Below are positions 46,080 through 56,541 of a stretch of DNA of 64,000 bases, one piece after another (within the stretch, counting starts at the first letter, position 1; every line of letters begins with the position of its first letter). The DNA lies in NCBI GenBank assembly GCA_013368375.1, contig JAACJP010000007.1:992001-1056000 (forward strand), read 5' to 3'. Under the pieces are notes generated by a model that worked only from the letters and a program-made list of their open reading frames with translations, was not told the origin of the DNA and did not search any database. The position numbers and the translations under genes were made by a program. Origin of the DNA: Tricholomella constricta (taxonomy: Eukaryota; Basidiomycota; Agaricomycetes; Agaricales; Lyophyllaceae).

Positions 46080-46394
46080 GGAGAAATACAACAAGGTGAC
46101 GCGTCCCAATGGTCCTTTTATGGAGCGGGATCAGGACGAGTCATCCCAACGCATCCGCTTCCGTCGAACAATGGCCATGAGGCAGAAGGACCCCGGCGAA
46201 CCTCGCCGATTTCGGGGTCCTAGCACAGCATTCGTCGGGATTGGGCGGGAATCCCACGTGGTCCCGCCGATGCGCTCGTCCGATTTCTCCAAGCGTATTC
46301 TATTATACTCTAGATATTAGTGTGATACAGTAATGTCTTTCTTTTGAAGTTTAGAACAGACCATCCAAGGTTGGGATATTCGGTCATTTTGACA
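46080..46394. other. Hsp20 upstream region
   Basis: Lies between the Hsp20 start codon and the stop of the upstream minus-strand gene, so it should contain the Hsp20 promoter. It includes a TATA-like CATAAAAG on the minus strand near 46116-46123 and the GC-rich palindrome listed separately. I see no clear nGAAn heat-shock element array. Confidence 0.4.
46238..46268. promoter_or_regulatory. Overlapping inverted repeats around a CACGTG box
   Basis: The arms GGCGGGA (46244-46250) and TCCCGCC (46262-46268) flank a perfect CACGTG palindrome (46255-46260). A second inverted pair, GGGATT (46238-46243) and AATCCC (46250-46255), overlaps the left arm. CACGTG is the core site of bHLH factors in fungi. 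The site is about 165 bases upstream of the Hsp20 ATG. Confidence 0.4.
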
Positions 46395-47701
46395 TCAGTG
46401 AACAACTTTCGAGTCACCATTGGCAGTATTGAAGTCAGGAATGTCGCGCGCGCCAGTCGTCGGGGCTAGGCTTTGACTGCTCGCCCGGCTGCGTGGTATC
46501 AATGTCCCAGTTTCTGCCACTCTTGCTCCCCTCTCCACACTGTTCCTTCGGCTGTGATTATCCCTCGTCTGGCTGATCCCCCGAAAACCCGACTCTCCAG
46601 CCCGCCAATCGGTGACTCTTCGGGTGCCTGAGTTCCGCCGACTGGATGGCTCGAGGGGGGAGTGGTCCCCGTGGGTCATATGGTAGGAGACCGTCGGGGA
46701 TCCGAATGACGAAGAAAGTGATGGCGGGGGCACAGACGGGTAAGAAAGGGTACGAGGGCTGAAAGCTAACCCATGATTAGAATTGAACGAGAAAGAAGAA
46801 GGCGGACTGGTTATGTTCGTATTCGGGCTGGTGAGACTGTTGGGGTGCGTGGCTGGGGAAAATGGGAACGGCGATTCGGAAGACGACGGCGAATGTGAGA
46901 GTGGGGTGTTTCCTTCCAGGCCTGAATGGGCGGGCCGATGTATCTGCGACGGAGGTCGAGGTATTGGCACGCCATGGGTCGGGCGTGAGATTTGCGTTGA
47001 GGCGTACATTACCGATGTAGCAGGTGAGGAGGCATTTGAGTAAGACGCTGACGACGATCTTCTGTGTATTGGTTGAGAGTAGGGATCTGCTGAAGACAGT
47101 CCTATCAGGTTATCCACGGACATACCCAGCTGTCAAAGAGTCTATTAGAATGTGGCGGTACAGAGCCCCGCATGGAAATCGCTTACACGTCTCCTATGGT
47201 CGATGAGTTCTTCCCTGTAAACTTCATTGAGCCTCGATATCCGGATGTAATCCCTCTCCGTCTCGACAAGTTTACTTCTCAGCTGCTCGTTTTCTCGCCG
47301 CATGGCTTCTAACATGGTCTCGGCACTCGGGGCCCCCGGGTTTCTCCCCGACATGAAAGAGCGAAAGCCTAGCCCAGGTTCTTTCTCTGGAGATGTGCTC
47401 AGGCTGCTATTCGAAGTGCCGCCCTGCTGCGCTAGACGCAGAGCAGTGAGTTCCCGGGCCATCCTGTTGACATGCGACTCCGACTCGGCCTCAAGTGCAT
47501 TCTCCAGATCAATTTTCTCTTCGCGCAACTGGCTTGGGGGTTAGAAAGGCTCTGTACGGGTGCTGTATGACACACCTGTTCCAACTTGCGCGACAAGACA
47601 TTGATGATACGTTCCTCTTCCGCTTCATATGCGTTAATCAGATCTTCCTTGCTGCTTGAGTTGGTATTAGAAAGGCGGCGAATTGGAGGAGAGAAAGACA
47701 T
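46395..47701 (-). CDS. CCDC6-like coiled-coil protein
   Basis: Fungal member of the CCDC6/DUF2046 family of coiled-coil proteins. From the ATG at 47701: MSFSPPIRRLSNTNSSSKED, then the family core, DLINAYEAEEERIINVLSRK joined by an intron to LEQ / LREEKIDLENALEAESESHV and NRMARELTALRLAQQ. A second coiled segment is AMRRENEQLRSKLVETERDY. After another intron come LGMSVDNLIGLSS and a long Ser/Pro-rich disordered tail of about 240 residues (PYSQPIHRRSSSASYSNASS and similar) with many potential phosphorylation sites. In animals CCDC6 is a phosphoprotein tied to checkpoint signalling; the fungal role is not known to me. Three exons. Confidence 0.78.
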
Positions 47702-48206
47702 TTGGAACGAGAAAGGGGTTGAGCACAAAGACGAAAGGCAACTCGAAAGCGACGAGGGCGTCGACTGGAAGGATGATTGATTTCACAAGGCCACCGTTTT
47801 ACGTGGATTATATTGTGGACCAAAGTTATCCTGCTTTACAGGGTCCGAACGCCGGCCTGTCGGCACCTGTGTCTGAAGACAGCGGAATTCTTTTACACCC
47901 CGTGCATTCCGCGCCGAGTATATTCTAGTATCTACTATGCAGTTTGGTATAATATACCGTATGCGCAGCCTAGTCGTTGGTATGTAGGACCGACCAACAG
48001 GTCGTCTAACATGTGTAGATAACATCGGAACGTGATCAGCCCGAGTCGGTGTAATGTCAAAATTCGAACGATCACATTGGTTTGGACCTGTGACTGGTAA
48101 CATAGATGACTTTTCCAATCCAAGCTGTAGATGGCATGCTGCAGAACATCAATCTCGAGTTGACAGTTCGACAATTTAACTTACCGGTAGACAACAGTCC
48201 CGAGAG
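47702..48206. other. Intergenic, promoter of the CCDC6-like gene
   Basis: Upstream of the minus-strand coiled-coil gene and downstream of the F-box-like gene. No supported gene. Confidence 0.4.
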
Positions 48207-49470
48207 TCAGAGAAATTTGACGGAAAGGATCCCTTTGCTAGCCAAAGCAGCGAAGGGACCCTTCCGCAGAGAATGTTCCATGTATTTCCGCTGATACGGT
48301 GGTAGACCTCTGATCGTCAAGTGGAACTGACGAAGACTGTGTCCACACTCCTGTCCCAAAATTTCAGGTAGCGCTCCCCAGCTAAAGATGTCCAAGAGTA
48401 CATGATCAGGGATGCCGAAATAGAGCAAGGTCTCGTCGATGCATAGCGAAACCGTAAGCGAGACTTTTTCAAGTATAGGGGAGGAAATCTGGGTGAACGT
48501 GGTCCGCATGAGGTCTTCGAAACGACGCGACTCTGATTGCTCCCCCAGTCGGAGGTAACCTTCGAGGTAAACGGACCGGATATTACTGAAAGAACAAAAA
48601 TCGACAGCACGTGGTGTCCGATAATCTGTGGAAACGATAGTCAGATACTGCACGTACAGTCTTCAAGGTGAGCGAGCGCACATGCTTGAATGTCTGACGG
48701 CAAAGTGATCTGAAGGTTGCGTATGGAAGGTCCCAACGCCTCGGTGAATTGACGTAATTTAACGATGTTTTCAGCCTCGCTGCCCAGATTGATACGGAAC
48801 GTATGGACAGGGGGGACGGGATCCTGTGCGAGGAACCAGTCCAATATCCCTGGCGAGAGCATTCCGACGTCGAGGAAAGGAATGCAAAATGGCAGCTTCG
48901 GACGAAGTGAGGCGATGTCCAGCGCCGCCACCTGGATAGAAGATTTTGAAATGGACAATGCTTCGAGTGCCGGAAGGGTGCAGATGTAGCGGAAGAAATG
49001 GACCGGGGTCTCGAACGACATCTGATGAACTTCAAGCTCCTTGACGCCTTTAAGATTATGGAGTAGACTCCAGAACGGCGGGGGGATATCTCCGAGCGAA
49101 ACGTTTTGGAATTTGATGAATCGCACTCCCTGGAGCCGGGAAATGAGGCGATCGCCATTGGACGGAGTGTAGTAGGCCTTTGGGGCGCATCGTTTTCGTT
49201 TTTCCCGGATGACAACTCGTCGCATCGCAGGAGGAATGGTGCACCAAGGTACGTCCAATAGCTTTAGAAAGGTGCAAATATTCGTGCACTCCAACTCAAC
49301 CTCAAAGAAAAGATGACGGCGAGTTGCAGCTGTAAACATGGATGATGCCAAACTGCACGATGCCAAAGACGCTCGATCATTATAAAGGTGGTCCAAAATT
49401 CCGTCAATTGTCTCCCGCGGCAGAGTTTGAATCATGAGTTCTTCTGCAGATACACGTTTACAACACATCG
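48207..49470 (-). CDS. F-box-like/LRR-type protein of unknown target
   Basis: Two exons, about 400 residues. The N-terminus after the ATG at 49470 contains an F-box-like motif: TLPRETIDGILDHLYNDRAS, then LASCSLASSMFTAATRRHLF. The rest has the irregular leucine-rich pattern of Agaricomycete F-box proteins: NLKGVKELEVHQMSFETPVH, LPALEALSISKSS, SIRNLQITLPSDI, NIRSVYLEGYLRLG, EKVSLTVSLCIDETLLYFGI and HSLRQFHLTIRGLPPY. It ends SKGILSVKFL. Such proteins are substrate adaptors for SCF ubiquitin ligases; the substrate is unknown. This family is expanded in mushroom-forming fungi. A single short intron lies near 48608-48660. The ORF is otherwise uninterrupted over 840 bases, which makes expression likely. 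Confidence 0.8.
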
Positions 49471-50075
49471 ATGAGGGGAACAAAGCCGTTTACTGGCGCA
49501 CCTTTTTAGATGGATTACTGACAAGCAGATGTTGGCGGTACTGTTGCCAATCCCGTCCGGCTTGCATTTTATAGATGTTTGTGACATTGCAGCCCTGTTT
49601 GCAGTCATAAAACCCCCCAGGTGGGTCGGGTAACAGGGACGCATGTGCATCGAATCGCAGCCCTTTCCCGACATCGGAGATGCAGGGAGACAATAGCGCT
49701 ACTTAAGCGCTCAAGACCATCTGAATATAAGATAGAGTTTGGCGGGTACTCGGAATGGATGTGCGTCGAAGGGTAAACCCAGGGATGGATCATGGTGGGT
49801 GATTTCTTTTCGCCGACCGTCCTCGAGGCAAGCCTAAGGATGATGGCGGTGGATAAACATTGTCACTGCGCTGAGCCGAGGTGATAGTGATCCGCCGCAT
49901 GTCCAGGCCGATCGCGGTGCGACGCTTCCAAGGCGTCCAATTCAAATGTTTATGCCCTGCGACGGCTCGCCGAAATCAAGTGCATCAAATAAGAATAATA
50001 CTGACATCGTCTGGTTCCCGAGGTCATGAAAAACGACGAAAGAAGTATGTACAAGGGGGGTATTATGGAAGAAAA
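49471..50075. other. Intergenic between the F-box-like and ChAPs genes
   Basis: Promoter of the minus-strand F-box-like gene and 3' flank of the ChAPs gene. The plus-strand frame 49881-50270 is antisense to the last ChAPs exon and has no features of its own. Confidence 0.4.
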
Positions 50076-52935
50076 TCAGAAATCGTATCCTTCGATTTTG
50101 AAAACCTTCCCATACTGAAGATAACTGTCCATAATTTTGAGAATGGGGTCCGGCAATCCCATACTAATCAGCGTGAACGAGATCTTGGCGTGGCCATGAA
50201 TCTGTCCGAGTTTGAAGAAGCTGCGTGCGATTTGCGTGGGGAACTAGAGGGGGGTAGCGTCAGGGAATAGGACCCACACAAGACAGGCTAACGTAAATCA
50301 ACATACCGTCATCTCAGTGTACTCAGCATATTGGTACGCGGCCACTCTGATGGCTGTCTGGATCGAGCGTTGAATATCGCCCTCGTCTGCATACGTTTCC
50401 ATCAGCTTCAGCCAGGGCTTTGCCGAATACCGGGGACTGTCAAGACAGCGCTGGTAAGCCTCCTTCGCTTCCTCCTTGTGATGTAATCGCAGTCCTAGAT
50501 CTCCAAGAATTTCCCACTCCAGACCAGTCTTGCGGTACGCAACGTGTTGCGTCTTAAAATGTGCAACCTCGGCCCTGAAAATTGTCCATACGCGTAGATC
50601 CTGAATGAACAGCGTCAATGCAGATATCAGAACATATGTCCGAATATGACTTGCCTCGTAGAGAACCATGAACAGATTATCCAGCCAGCGCTCACACAGG
50701 CGTTTGTTACTGAACGAGAACGGTTCCTGAGTTGAGGCAGCAAGGGCCTCTCCTTCGGTTTGTTCACCCTCCCCTGCAGCAGCCTGCACCGGCTTCTCCA
50801 AAAGATCCATTGCTCCCATGCCATTCTCTTCATTCTCCCCGTTTATCTTGATCTTAGGGGTGGCAGCCCTGGAGATGTCTTCCTCTTCTCGCTCGCGATC
50901 GGATTCGGTAGACACTCGGATCATGGGAATCGACGTCTCCAGTGTTGAGCCGTTCACTGACGTATCGATGGAAGATTTCGTCGACATCATTCCACGTGTG
51001 GAAGCATTATCGTCGGGACTGGAGACAGACTCGCGTGGGCGGGGGGCAACAGTGCCATCCTCGTGAATGACCACTCGTCCAGCGTCTCCATCGTCATTCT
51101 CCGTGGCCACCCCGTTGGCGTTAGTAATGACTTGATTGATTTCACCCTGGGCCTTCTGCATCCTGTATTCTTCTTCCATGACGAACACACTGCTCCGTGT
51201 CTTGAGAAGCTCGTCCCAACCAATCTGGGACACGAGGCGGGTAAGGAGCGAGTATGCCCTGGCCCACGTACCACGGAGGCCGGGTGCAGGTAAGCGTTGG
51301 AGTGCGGGGTCAGCCTAGATGTTGATTGAGTAAAGCTCAGGCAGAGACGAGGTGGGATCTACCTCATCGTCTTCTGTTCTTTGCCGATCAGGAAGGATCT
51401 CTCCAATAGAGCGAGTAAAAGGGAGACTGATTTTTGCAGCGGGCAGAGGTCGGTGAGCGTCTCGACCGTTAAAAGTGAACATGGGACATGAGTTGAGAGT
51501 TAAAAGAGCCTAGTTCGAGCATGAGAGTTGAATAAGTACATCAAGTAAACGCCACGCACCGATTCATACTGCCGAAGATCCATATACAGCTCTGTCAGCT
51601 TCTCCCAAGTAACAAATTCGCTTGGCGCACAGTTGACGGCCTGGCGGGCCAACTTGAGCGCCCATTCATATTTGCCTTTCGATCGCAAGAAGTCGCATTG
51701 AACGTGGAGGAGGGTGTAGGATTGGGGTGTCTGCTTCATGGCTGAGGCCATAATCTGGACCGCCTTGACTTCCTCATCTGGTTCGAATCAACTTCAGCAT
51801 CACATTTTCATGCTGATAGAACTGAAAATCACATACTCATTCCAATATAGCTTTTGGCGAGGAGGGACGCGACCTCCGGTTCGCGAGCTGCCAGTTTTTC
51901 AAAAAGGTTTGCGGCCTGCTGAAAGCGTCCACTATCTCCAAAATACTTCAGAACCCCCGCCGTCAAATGGTTCGATACGACTGTGGCGACTTGAATCTCC
52001 GGATCAGATCCAACTTGCCAGCCTAAATCGCCGTTAACATCCGAAGCGCAGGATCAACGGGGTCTTCGCTAGCTACCTTTGAGGAAGAGTGCTTCGGCGC
52101 CCTGCAAGAATCTTATTTCTCCTTCCGGGGAGGTGATGGGGTCGAGTTTGCGATAGGCCTCAAGCGAGTACGTGGGATCATCCGAATACAGTATTGCTCG
52201 TAGAATCGCCGAAACATATGTCTCTTGCCACATCTCTGGTGTCGCTTCATGCCTGGCGCGAATGAGCGTCCGAGTTACACAAAGGAAGGCTGATTACGCC
52301 AACGCACCTTTCGCCTCGCAAGTCGATGACATACGCATTCACACCACCGGGTATCTTCACGTCCACCCGAACATCCACGCGCGAGAAGGCATTAAAACAA
52401 CTGACCGTCCTAATAAGCAAAGGACACGTCCGAGGGCAGACAATGAAGCCTACCAGTAGCATCCGTTCCGCACTTTCCACGCAGCATTTTTCGAAAACCA
52501 GGCCGAGTTGTCCTCGATTGCGTATGTGAGGGAGTTGATGTATGCCGCGAGCGATGCAGACGATGAGGCGTCGACGCCGGAGATGTAATGATACGAGCCG
52601 AGCTAAGATATCTGGGTCAAGGTTCCACAAGTGACGAATCCATGGAAAGCCCTCACATCGCGTTGACCACTACGGCCGGTGTTTTTCACGACATGGCACA
52701 AGTCGGGGGGTCCAAGCTCCCTAAAAGTTGCTGAAGAAGCGCGTAAGGAACACAGATGACTTGGGAGATAAGCGGTATTATAGGAACGCACACAGACTCT
52801 CCGTTCGAGCTGTGAGGGCTTCTCCGAGTTCGACCTAGGACACAAATTGGGTTATAGTTGGTCCTGACATAAGACGTGCGGATTTACCTCGAAAATCTCC
52901 GGGATTTCCTTGAAGGTCGCCTGAGCTTCCGCCAT
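50076..52935 (-). CDS. Exomer ChAPs-family protein (Bch1/Bud7 type)
   Basis: Chs5-Arf1-binding protein, a cargo-binding subunit of the exomer coat that carries chitin synthase and a few other membrane proteins from the trans-Golgi to the cell surface. From the ATG at 52935 (MAEAQATFKEIPEIF): ELGPPDLCHVVKNTG, SYHYISGVDASSSASLAAYI, RVDVRVDVKIPGGVNAYVID, EMWQETYVSAILRAILYSDD, then TPR-like repeats (YTLLHVQCDFLRSKGKYEWA, FVTWEKLTELYMDLRQYESA, WARAYSLLTRLVSQIGWDEL). An acidic Ser-rich insertion lies near 50780-51060. After an intron the C-terminus is FPTQIARSFFKLGQIHGHAK ... GKVFKIEGYDF, the family's typical ending. About ten introns. Family membership is clear; which yeast paralogue it equals is not, since basidiomycetes usually have fewer copies. 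Confidence 0.9.
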
Positions 52936-53190
52936 TATGCCCGTACAATGAAGGTGCACAGCGGTTGAGTGGAAATTGTCGATGGTGTTGTTTGCCACCC
53001 CCCAGAATTACAAGCAACAGCAAACCTTGGCCTCTAGCTCTCACAGAACTCCCAATGGGATGCGGACCATTTTGTCTTTCAAATTCTATTGCTTCTCTAA
53101 GTATTGCTAATGCGTTGAAATCCTGGATATATACAAGTCAAGATACAGCCAATCCGATAAGTTAGAATAGCCAGGGTCCGACTGGCGGTG

Positions 53191-55435
53191 TCAAGTCAGG
53201 CGAAGTAAAAGGATGATGTTTAAAGACTCACTTCTGCCAATAACACCCTCAGGCATGATTTGCAGACAACTCTGGTGAATGAGGTTGAGCGCCTTCACTG
53301 AGTCCTTGGCTTCGATGACACAAGAAATGTTTATCTCGCTGGCGCCCTGGCTAATCATTTCGATGTTGACATTGCCCTGCGCGAGCGTCGTGAACATTTT
53401 CCCAGCAATTCCGACCATATTCCGCATATACTTCCCGACTAGAGAAAGTATAGCCATATCGCGATGCACGGTGACCTGGCCAAGAAAGTCGTCGTCATCA
53501 AATCAGAGCACGGAACCAGAATGGACGGATCTTACAGTCCCGCTCTTTTTAAGCTCCTTGATCAATCGGTCAAGGATCTTCTTTGCCAGCCCATCTGCAA
53601 TGGCCATACTGACGTGGACCTCACTTGTACTGATCAAGTCCACTACGACGCCGTACTGGTCCAAAGTCCCGAAGATCCCAGCCAAGAAGCCATGTGAAAC
53701 GCTTTTGCGGTTGGAGTTCACGTTTAGGACAATGATGTGTTCCTTGATGGTGACCGCTGTGGGGAGTCTCTTGCGTTTCTGGTCATCCGCCATCGAGGAC
53801 ATACGCTGCAGCGTCGCCAGCCGCACGGTATCATCGGCTACCTGTAGCTCCTGCTCCGCGCTCGCCTCCATCTCGGGGTCAGGATAGATGACTGTCCCTC
53901 CGCCCTTTGGATTCTCTACATTTTTGATCCTGATGGGAATCCGTTTCCGAATGGCCTGCACTATCTTTACATTGCGATTCATGATGCGTTCGTACTGCGC
54001 ACGCACCTGCTCCATCGTGAAGGGATGAACCACTTCGCTTCCATAATACGTCAATTCCGCTGCCTCGTCGGGTGTGATGATGGAAAGCAGGCGTGCAGTG
54101 GGGACCTTTCGAGGGTCTGCAGTGAAAATACCATCAACTTCCTTCCAAATCTGAAGTTCGGCGGCCTCCAGGCCGACAGCTAGGAGCGCGGAACACAGAT
54201 CTGTATAGCCACGTCCGACTTGGCTCAGAAGCGAGCCGGGAACAGGCCCAAAGAATCCAGTGATGACGGGGACTCGAGGGCCACATTGTCGAATACGTTC
54301 GCCTAGAGCGACGGCCAGTCTGTCGTAAAAATCTTGGTCCAGCGTTCCGTCCGCAAGAGAATCAGCTGCATCGCTATCTTCTATTTCGGGTACGACATCT
54401 TCCAGAGATACGTACTCCGCGTCAATGCCCTGGATAATCACGTTGTTACTCAAGGATTTCTGAGGCGGGTTAGAACTGCTAATCACCTGGTCGCGCAGTA
54501 CTGCCGTCATGATTTTGCATGCAAGCCTCTCTCCCAAGCCCACAATGTTGTCTTGGGATCGAGAAGAAATTTCGTCAATGATCTTTCATGTATGGGGCGT
54601 CAGGGGAAAACGTATTCAATTATCGTATGTCGGCCGAGGTAGAATCAGCATACCTGGGCCGCAAACAAGAAGTTCCTCAGCCAGTCGCAATCGTTTTCAA
54701 TTTCGTGCAGGAGCTCCTCTAGGAGCTCGGGGTCCCGCACGGAAGCCTTGGCAGCCTTCACATGCTCGTCGCGGATAACGTCCACTGTGGCATTGAATTC
54801 AGGGAGTGATTGATTTGGCGGGTTGGCAAGCGGCGTAAGTGCGGAAAAACCTGTAGGTGGGGTCGACCGGCCTCGTTGATGGGGACTTGAAGGTGGTGTT
54901 TGTGAGCCATCGCAGCCAGCGCCGAAGAGACCTCTTGTCACAGGTGTAGATGAGCCAGAAGTGGAGGCCTTACGCTTTCGTCGGAGAGTTTGTGACGCGG
55001 AGCGCAGGAGGAGGTTGGTTGTCCCAAGAGCTTTTGTTGAACCAGAACGTGCTGAGCAAACGATGGCAACTTTGTGCTGGTCGATGTAGTTTCTGTCAAA
55101 TTCATACAGAGATTAGATAACCTGAAGAGGGCGATGAATGGTACGAACGCGACTATATCCTGCGCAATCTTGACTGCAAATTTTCCAACGCTAGTCCCGC
55201 CGAACTTTTGCACAAGCCATTTCGCCGAAGGGTCCAAGGTGTTTTGGTGGAGATTTGGTGGGGTGCGAGGTGGTGAGGAAGACTTTGACGAAAATGGAGA
55301 GCCAGGAGAGGGTGGTGAATGATCACCAGACATTTTGTATCGGTTGAAGCCCAGCGCTCGACGCGTTTTAGGTGCTCTTGAGAAGAAGGTAGAAGGGAAA
55401 TGTGCAAAGTTCTGATTATATTTGTCGTTCGACAT
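53191..55435 (-). CDS. HOM3: Aspartokinase (HOM3)
   Basis: Phosphorylates aspartate as the first step towards threonine, methionine and isoleucine; fungi make lysine by another route. The ATG at 55435 (MSNDKYNQNF) or an in-frame ATG at 55333 (MSGDHSPPSP) precedes the catalytic VQKFGGTSVGKFAVKIAQDI. Downstream: VAIVCSARSGSTKALGTTN, a Ser/Pro-rich insertion of about 70 residues (54800-54990), VITGFFGPVPGSLLSQVGRG with YTDLCSALLAVGL, LQIWKEVDGIFTADPRKVPT and AELTYYGSEVVHPFTMEQV. The C-terminal half has tandem ACT regulatory domains (EHIIVLNVNSNRKSVSHGFL; VHRDMAILSLVGKYMRNMVG), where threonine feedback acts. The end is uncertain: either direct read-through to 53191, or splicing at a GTGAGT near 53234 to a small exon ending near 53100. 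About five introns. Confidence 0.92.
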
Positions 55436-56541
55436 GATGATAATAAGGCGGACGAGTCATTTTGTTTCACCCGCCTAAATCCGAGATATTTTCACCGAAA
55501 TCGCCGAAAATGCTCAGGCTCTGATTCTCTCTGATTGCGGCACTCCTTGCCACTCCATATCACCGAGTCTTGACCGAGTCACTCGATGAGCACTACTCAA
55601 GCTTCCGTCGCTTGGGGAATGGGCGGACATTCTCAAACCCGCCCATCTATCAAACCAGAATCTGCTTTGCATGTGGAATCCAACAGGCCTACGCCACATA
55701 CATAAGGGCCCGCCTCCAAAAGGATTAACTTTAATTCGGGAAATAACTCAGTCACGGTGACGCCATGCCACATGCCTAACCTTCGTGTTCACGTATAGAA
55801 AGTCTTCACTCAGAATCAACCTCGCCATTACCACCACATGAGGGTCGTAGCGAGCACACGTACAGATTGATCTTCAGGTGCCGAGTGGCCTCCCCGGACT
55901 TCCGCCAGTAAACAGGCGCGTACTTTCGTGGATTTCTGCAGTCAAGGCGAGGCTCTGAATCCAGGCGTTACCCACATCCGTCAGATTGTCTGTTCTAAAT
56001 GTAGTTCAATGACAACCCGACTAACGAAGCAGATCCAGAACTGAGAGGGCTTTTAGGCTTTGCTGCTACTACATAGAGCCTAGTACGCATGGTGCGTAGA
56101 ACTTACTTGGAGAAGACCGTGTGCACATCCTTCATCCTCTATTTTGGACCTCTGTGTTAGAGAGGACGGCATGATGCTGACACGAACACATTCCTTAATC
56201 CAGCTTGATGACGCCCACGATGAGCTGCGAAATACAGCAAAGCTTTTGGACAGCGATCCCTACGGTGATCAACCCGCGAGTGACTACATAAGATTTCTCG
56301 TCACCCCACTGCCATTGAGAAATTGTCCTTAAACCTCAGCTTACCCGCCAAAGTTCATCTGTCTTTCTTAAGGTGCTCAATCTGAACGTCCTTCAAATAA
56401 GAAGGTCATTTTCTTGTATGTTATGGAAGCCGTGCGTGGTCGTGCGCATCAACTTTGGACACCATCAAAAGTTTTTCTTGGCTGACCGGCCCGGATCTAC
56501 CGGCGCTGAGTGTTTCGTCATGTGCCTCTTTAGAAGAGCAT
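55436..56541. promoter_or_regulatory. 1.1-kb divergent promoter region, HOM3 (-) and Xaa-Pro aminopeptidase (+)
   Basis: Must contain both promoters. The only open frame of note (56144-56332, plus) has no family features. The region around 56490-56541 is the 5' UTR of the aminopeptidase. No RNA gene noticed. Confidence 0.4.

Noticed and set aside
49881..50270. 129-codon plus-strand frame
   Set aside because: Antisense to the conserved last exon of the ChAPs gene (FPTQIARSFF...IEGYDF); the minus-strand reading is clearly the real one.
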